Positions 34,778 through 43,097 of a DNA stretch of 64,000 bases are shown here, one piece after another (the stretch's first letter is position 1; each line of letters opens with the position of its first letter). The notes below the pieces were generated by a model that saw only the letters and a program-made list of their open reading frames with translations, was not told the DNA's origin and made no database searches. The translations under genes were made by a program, and so were the position numbers. The stretch lies in NCBI RefSeq assembly GCF_009604385.1, contig NZ_WEGJ01000003.1, positions 124,001-188,000 of the forward strand, written 5' to 3'. This DNA comes from Streptomyces smaragdinus. GTDB taxonomy: Bacteria > Actinomycetota > Actinomycetes > Streptomycetales > Streptomycetaceae.

Positions 34778-35326
34778 ATGATCGTCAGACTCGCGCAGGA
34801 TCAGGACCTTCCCGGATTCCTCGGCCTCGCGGCCGAGGTCGAGCACTGGTTCGGTCCCATGGTCGACGAGCCCGGTTTCCACGAGGCCGTCGCCGGCCAC
34901 ATCCGCCGGTCCCTGGCGCTGGTGGCCGACTCCCCGGAGTCCGGGCGGCTGTTGGGCGGTCTGCTCTTCGGCGCCGAGCCGCCGGTATACCACGTGCACT
35001 GGCTGGTCGTCTCCGCGCGAGCGCGCGGCACGGGTGTCGGCGGGGCGCTGCTGGCGGAGGCGATCGGCCGGTTCGTCCGGGGGCCCGGCACCTTGGAGGT
35101 GGTGACCTTCGGCGCCGATCATCCGGGCGCGGTGGCGAGCGGGGCGCGGGTGTTCTACGAGCGGCTCGGCTTCGCCCCGGCCGAACTCACCGGCCCGGGC
35201 CCGGAGGGCGGTTCACGGCAGGTCTACCGGCGGGCTGTTCAGCCCCAGGACGCCCACGTCAGCCAGGAGTCCAGGAGCTCCGCGTCGCCCAGCACCTCCG
35301 CGCCGGACGGGGGCAGCCGACGGTAG
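34778..35326 (+). CDS. GNAT-family N-acetyltransferase
   Basis: The 182-aa protein has the GNAT core: VYHVHWLVVSARARGTGVGGALL is strand 4 plus the acetyl-CoA pyrophosphate loop (ARGTGVGGAL), and ASGARVFYERLGF is the C-terminal helix-strand. The substrate is unknown. The last 30 residues are Ser-rich and overlap the convergent isomerase-like gene by 88 nt, so the true fold probably ends near YRRAV. ATG 34778. Confidence 0.88.
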   Translation: MIVRLAQDQDLPGFLGLAAEVEHWFGPMVDEPGFHEAVAGHIRRSLALVADSPESGRLLGGLLFGAEPPVYHVHWLVVSARARGTGVGGALLAEAIGRFVRGPGTLEVVTFGADHPGAVASGARVFYERLGFAPAELTGPGPEGGSRQVYRRAVQPQDAHVSQESRSSASPSTSAPDGGSRR

Positions 35327-36008
35327 AACACCCGCAGGACGTCCGTCAGCGGGCCGCGCAGCGCCACGGTGGCCTTCGTGTGCGAGTGGTTCCAGGTGAA
35401 GCCGTCCGGGGTCAGCTCGATCAGCCACTCCGCACCGGGGGCGTCCGTGGCGTGCAGGTGGAGGGACTTGCCCGCGTACTCCGGGGTGCGCAGGGGGGCG
35501 GCGTCCTCGTCCTCGCGGTGCAGGGTGAGGATCTCCAGCCACTCGTCGATCGCGTCCGCCGCCACCTCCGGTGCGGCGGGGTACGGGGTCCCGGTGGCGG
35601 ACACGGCGTCCGCGCGGTGGATCAGGGTCTCGTGCGTCATCCGGCGGGCCCAGAAACCGGCGTTCCGCGCGGGGGCCCAGGTCCACACCGCCGTGTCGGG
35701 GCCGGCCTCCCGCAGGGCGGCGCGAGCAGGTCCGCCCCCTCGCCGAGCCAGGCGTCCAGCCCGGCGTCCGCCGCCGGGCCGAAGAAGCCCGGGACGTCCT
35801 CGTCCGCGACCTCCTGGTCCGCGCGGAGGCGGACGGTCTCCGCCGCCCAGCGGTGCGAACCGCCGACGTGCACCGCGAGGTCGCGGAGCGTCCAGTCGGG
35901 GCAGGTGGGGACTCGTACGGAGAGATCCGCGCCATGGACGGACTCCCGCAGCAGACGGGTCTGTTCGATGATCTCGGCGCAGTAGCGCTCGTGCTCAAGC
36001 GGCGGCAT
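35239..36008 (-). pseudogene. Mycothiol-dependent isomerase-family (MDMPI/DinB) gene, frameshifted
   Basis: Two reading frames together give a complete family member of about 255 aa. The first (from ATG 36008) has TCPDWTLRDLAVHVGGSHRWAAE and runs to GEGADLLA. The second continues LREAGPDTAVWTWAP (in the new frame), RRMTHETLIHRADA and ends WLTWASWG. The break is at 35716-35723, where GCGCCGCC has 8 nt in place of 9 between CTC and CTG. A single base loss or a sequencing error explains it. The family uses mycothiol or a metal in a four-helix bundle. Confidence 0.8.
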
Positions 36009-36051
36009 GGCGGCACCCTACGGGCACCGCCACGCCGCCTACCAGGGAGTT

Positions 36052-36636
36052 TCAGCCGCCGCTCAGCTGGCCGGTGGATGGGACCTTCGGGACCACGTCG
36101 ACGCCGGCTTCCTTGCCCGCGGACTTGAAGCCGTTCAGGAGGTCCTCGACGCCGCCGATGCCGCTCTCGTCGACCTGCCCCCGGCGCAGCTTGCCGCCGA
36201 GGCTCCGCAGGGCCTCCACGCCACCGGTGATCGGGGCGAGGGCCTTCTCCAGGATCGGGTCGCCCTGGGCGTTCTTCTGCGCCGCCTTCAGCCGGTTGTA
36301 CGCGAAGGCGCCGGCCAGACCCGCCTTGATGAGGGCGAAGGTACGGCCGTCCGCGCCCCGCTTGAACTTGCCCTCACGGAAGGGCTTGATGATCCACTGA
36401 TAGGTGGCGCCCGCCGCGAGCCCCGCGTTGGCCGCGAACCTCGTCCGGTTGAGCCTCTCGCGGGTCGCCGTGGGCGAGGGCGACGGTGTCGTCTGGGCCG
36501 GTACGGCCGCCGCGGCGGCCGCCCGCTGGGAACTCTCGGGACGCTTGGCTTCGGTGCTGCTGCACGCGGTGACGCCGGCCACGAGGCTGCAGCTCAGCAG
36601 CACCGTGACGGCTATTCGACGCAACGGGGTGCGCAC
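36052..36636 (-). CDS. Lipoprotein of unknown function
   Basis: The 194-aa protein starts with a lipoprotein signal: basic residues, a hydrophobic run and the lipobox VTAC, with the lipidated Cys at residue 25. An Ala/Pro/Ser/Thr linker (about 28-60) leads to a helical domain (LNRTRFAANAGLAAGATYQW, LIKAGLAGAFAYNRLKAAQ). No known family is recognised. It would sit on the outer face of the membrane. It diverges from the small membrane protein gene at 36766. Confidence 0.8.
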   Translation of the reverse strand: MRTPLRRIAVTVLLSCSLVAGVTACSSTEAKRPESSQRAAAAAAVPAQTTPSPSPTATRERLNRTRFAANAGLAAGATYQWIIKPFREGKFKRGADGRTFALIKAGLAGAFAYNRLKAAQKNAQGDPILEKALAPITGGVEALRSLGGKLRRGQVDESGIGGVEDLLNGFKSAGKEAGVDVVPKVPSTGQLSGG

Positions 36637-36765
36637 GACGTTCCTCCTCGGCGGATGGGATCCCCGATCTCTGTCGCAGGATCACCCGGCCGCCGGTGCC
36701 CCGCCACTCGGACGGGCCCGTACGAACGAGCGTTTACCGTCCGTCATGACGGACATCCGTCCGAT

Positions 36766-37056
36766 ATGGCGAAACGTTATGGAGGAAAGCCGGCGTCCGT
36801 CGCGATTCTCGTCGTCACCGACCTGGCCGCGCTCGTCATCGGCCTGTGGATCGTGCTGTACGCGCTGGACGCGAACCGGGCGAACGAGTTCGTGGACTTC
36901 GTCCGGGATCTGGCCGGCTGGCTCGCCGGCTGGTCCCACGACATGTTCCTCGTCGACCCGGGCTGGTGGCAGGTGCTGCTCAACTACGGCATCGCGGCCG
37001 TCGTGTACCTCGCCGCCGGGCACACCCTGGCCCGCGGCGTGGACAAGCTCAAGTAG
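36766..37056 (+). CDS. Small two-helix membrane protein
   Basis: This 96-aa protein has two transmembrane helices (about residues 11-33 and 68-88) joined by a Trp/Asp-rich loop (LAGWLAGWSHDMFLVDPGWW). It is common in Streptomyces and has no known role. ATG 36766 (AKRYGGKPASV) lacks a strong ribosome site. Its end overlaps the convergent toroid protein gene by 8 nt. Confidence 0.78.
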   Translation: MAKRYGGKPASVAILVVTDLAALVIGLWIVLYALDANRANEFVDFVRDLAGWLAGWSHDMFLVDPGWWQVLLNYGIAAVVYLAAGHTLARGVDKLK

Positions 37057-38131
37057 AGAGGCAGCAGTCCGGTTCCAGTCCGGCGGGCAGCCGCTCGCCG
37101 CCGAACACCGCCGTGGTCGCCTCGTCCCCGCCGAGCGCGGCCACGGCCAGCAGGATCGACCCCGCCGTCCAGGAGGTGAGCTCCACCGGCCACACCGCGT
37201 CGTCCTCGAACACGTATCCGGTCCAGTACATTCCGCCGTGCTCCTCCGCGCGCAGATGCCGGATCGACCGCAGGATCTCGACCGAGCGCTCCGACTCCCC
37301 CATCACCCACAGCGCCAGCGCCAGTTCGGCGCTCTCGCCGCCGGTCACCCAGGGCCGGTCGGACACACAGCGCACGCCGAGGCCGGGGACGACGAAGCGG
37401 TCCCAGCCCTCCTCGATCCGCTCCTTGGCGGCCGGCCCGGTGAGGGCGCCGCCGAGGACGGGGTAGTACCAGTCCATCGAGAAGCGGGCCTTGTCCAGGA
37501 ACCGGTCCGGATGGCACCGGATGGCGTGCCCCAGCTGCCCCAGCGCCAGCTCCCAGTCCGGCTGCGGCTCCCCGACGGCCTCCGCGACGGCCAGCGCGCA
37601 CCGCAGCGCCTGGTGGATGGACGAGCTGCCGGTGAGCAGCGCGTCGGTGACGGCCGTGCCGTCCTCCTCGCGCTTCCAGCCGATCTGCCCGCCGGGCTGC
37701 TGGAGTTCGAGCACGAACCCGGTGGCCGCGCGCACGGTGGGCCACAGCCGCTCGAGGAACGCGTCGTCGCCGGTGGACAGGAAGTGGTGCCAGATCCCGA
37801 CGGCTGGGTACGCGACGAAGTTCGTCTCCCGCCCCCGGTCGGTCGGGGCACCGGCGTCGCCGTCCGCGTAGGCCGCGTACCAGGACCCGTCCGGCAGCTG
37901 GTGCCGGCGCAGCCAGTCGTACGCCCGCTCGGCGCGGTCGTGCTCGCCGGCCGCGTCCAGCGCCATGGCCGCCTCGGTGTGGTCCCACGGGTCGAGATGG
38001 TGCCCGCGGAACCACGGGACGGCGCCGTCCGCGCGCTGTACGGCGACGATGCCGGCCACCGTGGCGGCGGCCTGCTCGGCGGTCAGCACGCCGGGCAGGA
38101 CGAGCCGTTCGGTACGCCCGGGACTCGTCAC
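37049..38131 (-). CDS. Prenyltransferase/squalene-cyclase-like alpha-toroid protein
   Basis: The 360-aa protein is rich in Trp and helical repeats of the (alpha/alpha)6 type: VQRADGAVPWFRGHHLDPWDHTEAAMAL, YDWLRRHQLPDGSWYAAY, VLELQQPGGQIGWKRE. QxxDGSW-like motifs link it to prenyltransferase and cyclase toroids, although glycoside hydrolases share the fold. The GTG at 38131 overlaps the methyltransferase stop (GTGA). It is the third gene of a glycosyltransferase-methyltransferase-toroid operon, which suggests a part in making or modifying a glycolipid or polyprenyl product. Confidence 0.85.
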   Translation of the reverse strand: MTSPGRTERLVLPGVLTAEQAAATVAGIVAVQRADGAVPWFRGHHLDPWDHTEAAMALDAAGEHDRAERAYDWLRRHQLPDGSWYAAYADGDAGAPTDRGRETNFVAYPAVGIWHHFLSTGDDAFLERLWPTVRAATGFVLELQQPGGQIGWKREEDGTAVTDALLTGSSSIHQALRCALAVAEAVGEPQPDWELALGQLGHAIRCHPDRFLDKARFSMDWYYPVLGGALTGPAAKERIEEGWDRFVVPGLGVRCVSDRPWVTGGESAELALALWVMGESERSVEILRSIRHLRAEEHGGMYWTGYVFEDDAVWPVELTSWTAGSILLAVAALGGDEATTAVFGGERLPAGLEPDCCLST

Positions 38132-38877
38132 GCGCGCCCCGTCTCGGCGACCGCGGCGCGCGGGAGGTGCGGCTTCGTGGCGTACGCGACGAAGCTCTTG
38201 CCGAGCACGGGGTTGAGCAGCCGCTCGGCCGCCCGGGTGGCCACCGGCTTCTTCATGATGTCCCAGACCAGCAGCTTGTGATACGCGCGCACGGGCAGCG
38301 CCTTGTCGTTGTCGACGCCGACCGCGCACTTGATCCACCAGTACGGGGCGTGCAGCGCGTGCGCGTGATGCGTCCCGTACGGCCGCAGCCCGGCCTCGCG
38401 CATCTTGCGCAGGAGTTCGTCGGCCCGGTAGATGCGGATGTGTCCGCCCTCGACCTCGTGGTACGCGTCGGACAGCGCCCAGCACACCTTCTCCGGCCCG
38501 TACCGGGGCACCGTCACGGCGATCCGTCCGCCGGGCTTGAGGACACGGACCATCTCGGCGAGGACGCCCTTGTCGTCGGGGATGTGCTCCATCACCTCGG
38601 AGATGATCACGACGTCGAAGCTGTCGTCCGGGAACGGCAGCGCGAGGGCGTCGCCCTCCATCGCGGTGGCGGTGGCGCCGGCCGGGGCCTCGCCGGCCTC
38701 CTTCATCGCCGCGAACCACTTGGCGACCTCGCGGATCTCGTCCGCGTTGCGGTCCAGGGCGACGACGCGGGCGCCGCGCCGGTAGCACTCGAACGCGTGC
38801 CGTCCGGCGCCGCAGCCGAGGTCCAGCACACGGTCGCCGGGGGCGAGCGGGAAGCGGGTGAAGTCGACGGTCAGCAC
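38128..38877 (-). CDS. Class I SAM-dependent methyltransferase
   Basis: The 249-aa enzyme has the SAM motif VLDLGCGAGRHAFECYRRGA, an acidic VALDRN, and VVIISEVMEHIPDDKGVLAEMVRVLKPGG, the UbiE/methyltransferase_11 pattern. The substrate is unknown, probably the glycosylated lipid of the operon. GTG 38877 has GGAG 5 nt upstream. It overlaps the glycosyltransferase stop by 7 nt and the toroid gene by 4 nt. Confidence 0.9.
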   Translation of the reverse strand: MLTVDFTRFPLAPGDRVLDLGCGAGRHAFECYRRGARVVALDRNADEIREVAKWFAAMKEAGEAPAGATATAMEGDALALPFPDDSFDVVIISEVMEHIPDDKGVLAEMVRVLKPGGRIAVTVPRYGPEKVCWALSDAYHEVEGGHIRIYRADELLRKMREAGLRPYGTHHAHALHAPYWWIKCAVGVDNDKALPVRAYHKLLVWDIMKKPVATRAAERLLNPVLGKSFVAYATKPHLPRAAVAETGRA

Positions 38878-40181
38878 GGGGACTCCTGCTGGGGGCGGGG
38901 GCGGGCGGCGGGACGCGCGGGGGCGGCGGCGATGGCCGCGCGGTAGTGCTCGGCGGTGCCCCGGGCCGCGGCGGCCCAGGTGAACCGGGCCAGGATCCGC
39001 TCCCGGCCGGCGGCACCGAGGCGGCGCCCCAGCCCGGGGTCGCCGAGCAGCCGGACCAGGGCGGCGGCCAGCGCGCCGGCGTCGCCCGGGGGGACGGCCA
39101 GACAGGTCTCGCCGTCGGGTCCGGAGACCTCGGGGATGGCGCCGCCGGTGGTGGCGACCAGCGGGGTGCCGGTGGCCATGGCCTCGGCGGCCGGCAGGGA
39201 GAAGCCCTCGTACAGCGACGGGACGCAGGCGATCTCGGCGCCGCGTACCAGGTCGACGAGCTCGGCGTCCGAGATGCCCTTGACGAACCGGATGGCGTCG
39301 CCGAGCCCGTACCGCTCGATCGCGGCGGCCACGGGGCCGTCGTCGGCGCGCTTGCCGACGACGACGAGATGGGCCTGCGGCTGCTCGGTACGGACCTTGG
39401 CCAGGGCCTCCACCAGGTGGATCAGGCCCTTGAGGGGGACGTCCGCGCTGGACGTGGTGACGATCCGGCCCGGGACCACGGGCACGGACGGGTCCGGGGA
39501 GAAGAGGCCGACGTCGGCGCCGATCGGGACGACGTGGATCCGGTCGGGGCGTACGCCCAGGTCGGCGGTGATCTCGTCGCGGGACGAGCCGGAGACCGTG
39601 ATCACGGAGGGCAGGCGGCGGGCGACGCGTTTCTGCATCGTCGTGAAGCCGTACCAGCGGCGTACCGAGGCGCGGCGCTTCCAGTCGGCCGCGGCGGCGA
39701 GGTCGAGACGGCGGTCCACGGTGATGGGGTGGTGGATCGTGGTGACCAGGGGGGCGCCCAGCGCGCGGGGGCCGCCGAGGAGGCCGTAGCCCAGGGTCTG
39801 GTTGTCGTGGATCACGTCGAAGTCGCCGCGGCGGGCGGCGAGGAGCCGGCGGGCGCGCAGGCTGAACGTGACGGGCTCCGGGAAGCCGCCGGTCCACATG
39901 GTGCCGACCTCGAGCGCGTCCACCCAGTCGCGGATCTCCTCGCGCTTCGGGGTGCGGAACGGGTCGGGCTGGCGGTACAGGTCGAGGCTGGGGAGCTCGG
40001 TGAGGCGGACGCCGGGGATCTCGTCCAGCACCGGGTAGGGCTGGGCGCCGATGACCTCCACGTCGTGGCCGAGGCGGGCGAGTTCGCGCGACAGATGGCG
40101 TACGTAGACGCCCTGGCCGCCGCAGTAGGGGTTGCCCTTGTAGCTGAGCAATGCGATGCGCAGCGGCACCTCAGCGGTCAC
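38871..40181 (-). CDS. GT4-family glycosyltransferase
   Basis: This 436-aa protein is a GT-B fold retaining glycosyltransferase. N-terminal SYKGNPYCGGQGVYVRHL is the acceptor-side glycine loop, and the nucleotide-sugar site is VPSLYEGFSLPAAEAMA (the E-x7-E motif). The Ala/Pro-rich tail is disordered. It transfers a sugar to a lipid or other acceptor in the cytosol. GTG 40181 has AAGGGG 8 nt upstream. It leads the operon and faces kstR across a KstR-type operator. Confidence 0.92.
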   Translation of the reverse strand: MTAEVPLRIALLSYKGNPYCGGQGVYVRHLSRELARLGHDVEVIGAQPYPVLDEIPGVRLTELPSLDLYRQPDPFRTPKREEIRDWVDALEVGTMWTGGFPEPVTFSLRARRLLAARRGDFDVIHDNQTLGYGLLGGPRALGAPLVTTIHHPITVDRRLDLAAAADWKRRASVRRWYGFTTMQKRVARRLPSVITVSGSSRDEITADLGVRPDRIHVVPIGADVGLFSPDPSVPVVPGRIVTTSSADVPLKGLIHLVEALAKVRTEQPQAHLVVVGKRADDGPVAAAIERYGLGDAIRFVKGISDAELVDLVRGAEIACVPSLYEGFSLPAAEAMATGTPLVATTGGAIPEVSGPDGETCLAVPPGDAGALAAALVRLLGDPGLGRRLGAAGRERILARFTWAAAARGTAEHYRAAIAAAPARPAARPRPQQESPC

Positions 40182-40235
40182 GCCTGGCCCCCTTCTCACT
40201 GCAGTTCTGCCGGAGCGTAACCGCTCACGCTAATC

Positions 40236-40249
40236 TAGAACAAGTTTCA
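40236..40249. promoter_or_regulatory. KstR-type operator
   Basis: TAGAACAAGTTTCA matches the published mycobacterial KstR consensus TnnAACnnGTTnnA at every fixed position. It lies between the divergent glycosyltransferase operon (55 nt from its start) and the kstR-like gene (104 nt from its start). Confidence 0.8.
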
Positions 40250-40352
40250 GACTCCTCGATCAGGAGCACGAATCTACCGGCTGGTAGCCCCGGTCGAGGG
40301 GGCCGGTCGGGTGATTCACGCCACGGCTCACCGATGTCATCCTGTGGACCCC

Positions 40353-40967
40353 ATGACCACGACCCCGAACAAGTCCCGGCAGATCGCCGCCCCGGCGGGC
40401 GCGCCGCTCACCGAGCGGCAGGAGGCCCGGCGGCGCCGCATCCTGCTCGCCAGCACGGAACTCGCGGGCTGCGGCGGCTTCGACGCGGTGCAGATGCGCG
40501 AGGTCGCCGAGCGGGCGGAGGTGGCGCTGGGCACGCTGTACCGGTACTTCCCGTCCAAGGTGCATCTCCTGGTCGCCACCATGGACGACCAGCTCCGGCT
40601 CCTCCACCACACCCTGCGCGACCGTCCCCCGACGGGGGCCACGGCGGGCGCCCGGGTGGCGGGCACCCTGCAGCGGGCGTTCCGGGCGATGCAGCGCGAG
40701 CCGCAGCTGGCGGACGCGATGATGCGGGCCCTGACCTTCGCGGACCGCTCGGCGAGTCCCGAGGTGGCCGCGGTCTCCCGGCTGACGACGACGATCGTCC
40801 TGGACGCGATGGCCCTCCCGGGCCGCCCCACCGCCGCCCAGCTGTCGGCGGTCCGGGTGATCGTGCACACCTGGCACTCGGTGCTGATCACCTGGCTGTC
40901 GGGGCGCGCGTCCACCGCGCAGGTCCGTACGGACCTCGAGACGGCCTGCCGGCTGCTGGACCTGTGA
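40353..40967 (+). CDS. kstR: TetR-family regulator, KstR-like
   Basis: This 204-aa protein closely follows the pattern of mycobacterial KstR, the repressor of cholesterol and lipid catabolism. The DNA-binding part GGFDAVQMREVAERAEVALGTLYRYFPSKVHLL is nearly the same (core LGTLYRYFPSKVHLL), and the ligand domain keeps AMQREPQLADAM and ALTFAD, then LSGRASTAQV. KstR is released by steroid-CoA thioesters. ATG 40353. A matching operator lies upstream, so it probably controls itself and the divergent operon; no sterol catabolism genes are in the window. Confidence 0.9.
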   Translation: MTTTPNKSRQIAAPAGAPLTERQEARRRRILLASTELAGCGGFDAVQMREVAERAEVALGTLYRYFPSKVHLLVATMDDQLRLLHHTLRDRPPTGATAGARVAGTLQRAFRAMQREPQLADAMMRALTFADRSASPEVAAVSRLTTTIVLDAMALPGRPTAAQLSAVRVIVHTWHSVLITWLSGRASTAQVRTDLETACRLLDL

Positions 40968-41012
40968 ACGCCGTTCTCCCTGTGACCCACTCCTCTCCCA
41001 CGCGTCACCCGG

Positions 41013-41138
41013 TCGGCGTAACACCCCGGTAAGGTGGCCCTGTCCTCGCGGGGGAAGCCGGTGCGAGACCGGCGCTGACCCGCAACCGTGAGCGCGCCCC
41101 CGGGCGCGTGAGCCGGAACACCCGTGACGGACGCGCAG
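41013..41138 (+). ncRNA. Cobalamin riboswitch
   Basis: The leader has the conserved cobalamin aptamer order: GGTAAGGTGGCCC near 41028, GGGGGAAGCCGGTGCGAGAC, CCGGCGCTGACCCGCAACCGT (B12-box region) and closing GAGCCGGAACACCCGT. It turns off downstream genes when adenosyl- or hydroxocobalamin binds. It controls the five-gene surface protein/ECF transporter operon. Ends are approximate. Confidence 0.93.
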
Positions 41139-41238
41139 GCTCTCCCGAGCCGTCCGGACCGCGGACGGCCCGCACCGTCGAGGAATACGGAGCTGAGCCC
41201 GGTGCCCGGAGCGCCCCCGTCACCGGGAATGCCTCGGA

Positions 41239-41269
41239 CGGTGCCGTGCCCGGCCCAAGGAAGGCACCG
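41239..41269 (+). promoter_or_regulatory. Possible RBS-sequestering hairpin of the riboswitch
   Basis: CGGTGCC (41239-41245) pairs with GGCACCG (41263-41269). The ribosome site AAGGAAGG (41258-41264) lies in the loop and stem, 14 nt before the ATG. This would let the riboswitch act on translation. Confidence 0.5.
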
Positions 41270-41277
41270 GACACACC

Positions 41278-42474
41278 ATGGCTCACCTCTACCGTCCCCG
41301 CCGCGCCCTCGCGGCCCTCGCCGCGACCGCTGCCCTGTGCACCGCCGCGGCCCCCGCCGCCGTCGCGCAGGACGCCGACGGTCTCTACGGCACCACCGAC
41401 CCGCAGTACGACGGGGTCTGGCGCACCTCCCTCGCGATGCTCGCGCAGGACACCGCCGGGGTCACGCCCGCGAAGCAGGCGGTGGCCTGGCTGACCGGGC
41501 AGCAGTGCGCGGACGGCGGGTTCGCCGCGTACCGCGAGGACACCGCAAAGGCGTGCGACGCCAAGACCGAGGACACCAACGCCACCGCCCTGTCCGTGCA
41601 GGCCCTGGCCGCGCTCGGCGGGCAGGACGCGGTGGTCGGCAAGGCCGTGACCTGGCTGAAGGGGGTGCAGAACAAGGACGGCGGTTTCCCGTACAACCCG
41701 GGCGGCGCCAGCGACGCCAACTCCACGTCCGTGGTGACGGGGGCGCTCGTCGCCGCCGGGGAGAAGCCGGCGGAGGTCTTGAAGGACGGCAAGTCGCCCT
41801 TCGACGGGCTGGCCGCGCTGCGGATGCCGTGTTCCGCGAAGGCCGGTGAGCAGGGCTCGTACGCCTTCACCCCCGACAAGGGGAAGCTCTACTCCAACGA
41901 GTACGCCTCGGCCGCCGCCGCCCTCGCCGGGCGCGGTACGGGTCTGGTCGTCCCGCCCGGTGCGGACACCCCGGTCAAGGCGCCGGCGTGCGCCGCCGCG
42001 GCCTCCGCCGAGGACGCGGCGGAGGCCGCGGACGCGTTCCTGGCCGGGCGGATCGACGCCAACGGCGGGTTCCTGAAGGACCTCAGCGCCAAGGCGCCCG
42101 ACCCGAACACCACCGCGTGGGCGACGCTCGCGCTGGCCGCGGGCGGGCACAAGGGTGCGGCGCTGAAGTCGTACGCGTGGCTGGAGGGGAACTCGGCCGC
42201 GTGGTCGAAGGGCAGCCCGGCGGCGCTGGGGACGCTGGTGCTGACGGCTCATGCCGTGGGGAAGGACCCGAAGTCGTTCGCCGGTACGGATCTGGTGGCC
42301 GCGCTGAACAAGACGGGGCCGGCGCCTTCGGCTGCCGCCAAGCCGCAGGCCAAGGCCGCCGAGAAGGACGACGACGGCGGCTCGGCCACCGTCGTCTGGG
42401 TGATCGTCGGTGTCGGGCTGGTCGCCGGGATCGGTGGCGGGCTGCTCGTCAGCATGCGCCGGAAGAACGCGTGA
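41278..42474 (+). CDS. Membrane-anchored, intrinsic-factor-like cobalamin-binding candidate
   Basis: The 398-aa protein has a Sec signal peptide (residues 1-30). Its alpha-toroid repeats resemble those of transcobalamin and intrinsic factor: QAVAWLTGQQCADGGFAAY, AVTWLKGVQNKDGGFPYN, FLAGRIDANGGFLKD. Cys pairs (QQC...KAC, PC...AC) may form disulphides as in the vertebrate proteins. An Ala/Lys stalk, a transmembrane helix (about 370-392) and RRKNA anchor it. With the cobalamin riboswitch and ECF genes, it probably captures B12 at the cell surface. B12 binding is inferred from fold and context. Confidence 0.85.
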   Translation: MAHLYRPRRALAALAATAALCTAAAPAAVAQDADGLYGTTDPQYDGVWRTSLAMLAQDTAGVTPAKQAVAWLTGQQCADGGFAAYREDTAKACDAKTEDTNATALSVQALAALGGQDAVVGKAVTWLKGVQNKDGGFPYNPGGASDANSTSVVTGALVAAGEKPAEVLKDGKSPFDGLAALRMPCSAKAGEQGSYAFTPDKGKLYSNEYASAAAALAGRGTGLVVPPGADTPVKAPACAAAASAEDAAEAADAFLAGRIDANGGFLKDLSAKAPDPNTTAWATLALAAGGHKGAALKSYAWLEGNSAAWSKGSPAALGTLVLTAHAVGKDPKSFAGTDLVAALNKTGPAPSAAAKPQAKAAEKDDDGGSATVVWVIVGVGLVAGIGGGLLVSMRRKNA

Positions 42475-43097
42475 AGCGGCTCGTTCTCGTCCCCCTCGCC
42501 GCGCTGCTCGCGGTGCTGGGGGGCGCGGGGACGGCGCACGCGGGCACGTACCGGTACTGGTCGTTCTGGGAGCAGGACGGCTCGGCGTGGTCGTACGCCC
42601 GGCAGGGCGCCGGGACCGCGCGGCCCGGGGACGGGGATGTCGTCGGGTTCCGGTTCGCGGTGAGCGTGAACTCCGCCGACGCGACGAAGCCGCGGGGGGC
42701 GGCGGACTTCGCGGCGGTGTGCTCGGACACGGCGGCGGAGAAGGGGCGCAAGCGGGTGGCTTTCGTGCTGGACTTCGGGACGGCGCGGGACTCCGTGGAC
42801 GGTTCGAAGCCGCCGGGGCAGCGGTCGGTGTGCGCGGTGGTGCCTCAGGACGCCACGGCGGCGGACGCGCTGGCCGAGGTGGCCGAGCCGCTGCGGTTCG
42901 GGCAGAGCGGGATGCTGTGCGCGATCGCGGGGTATCCGGCGGTGGGGTGCGGGGAGAGCGTGTCGTCTGCGGGTAAGAAGGCCGCCCCGGCCCCGGCTTC
43001 CGACTCCGGCCCCTCCGCCGGGCTGATCGCCGGTGGTGCCGCCGTCGTGCTGCTGGGCGCGGCCGGCGTGTGGCAGGCGCGGCGCCGCCGGGCATGA
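42471..43097 (+). CDS. SCO2322-family secreted, membrane-anchored protein of the B12 operon
   Basis: The 208-aa protein has a signal peptide (about residues 1-24), a beta-rich domain beginning GTYRYWSFWEQDGSAWSYA, three cysteines (VCSD, VCAV, MLC) and a C-terminal transmembrane helix ending RRRRA. The GTG start overlaps the upstream stop as GTGA. The family is found in this actinobacterial cobalamin locus; it may work with the surface binding protein in handing B12 to the ECF transporter. No direct function is known to me. Confidence 0.85.
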   Translation: MKRLVLVPLAALLAVLGGAGTAHAGTYRYWSFWEQDGSAWSYARQGAGTARPGDGDVVGFRFAVSVNSADATKPRGAADFAAVCSDTAAEKGRKRVAFVLDFGTARDSVDGSKPPGQRSVCAVVPQDATAADALAEVAEPLRFGQSGMLCAIAGYPAVGCGESVSSAGKKAAPAPASDSGPSAGLIAGGAAVVLLGAAGVWQARRRRA

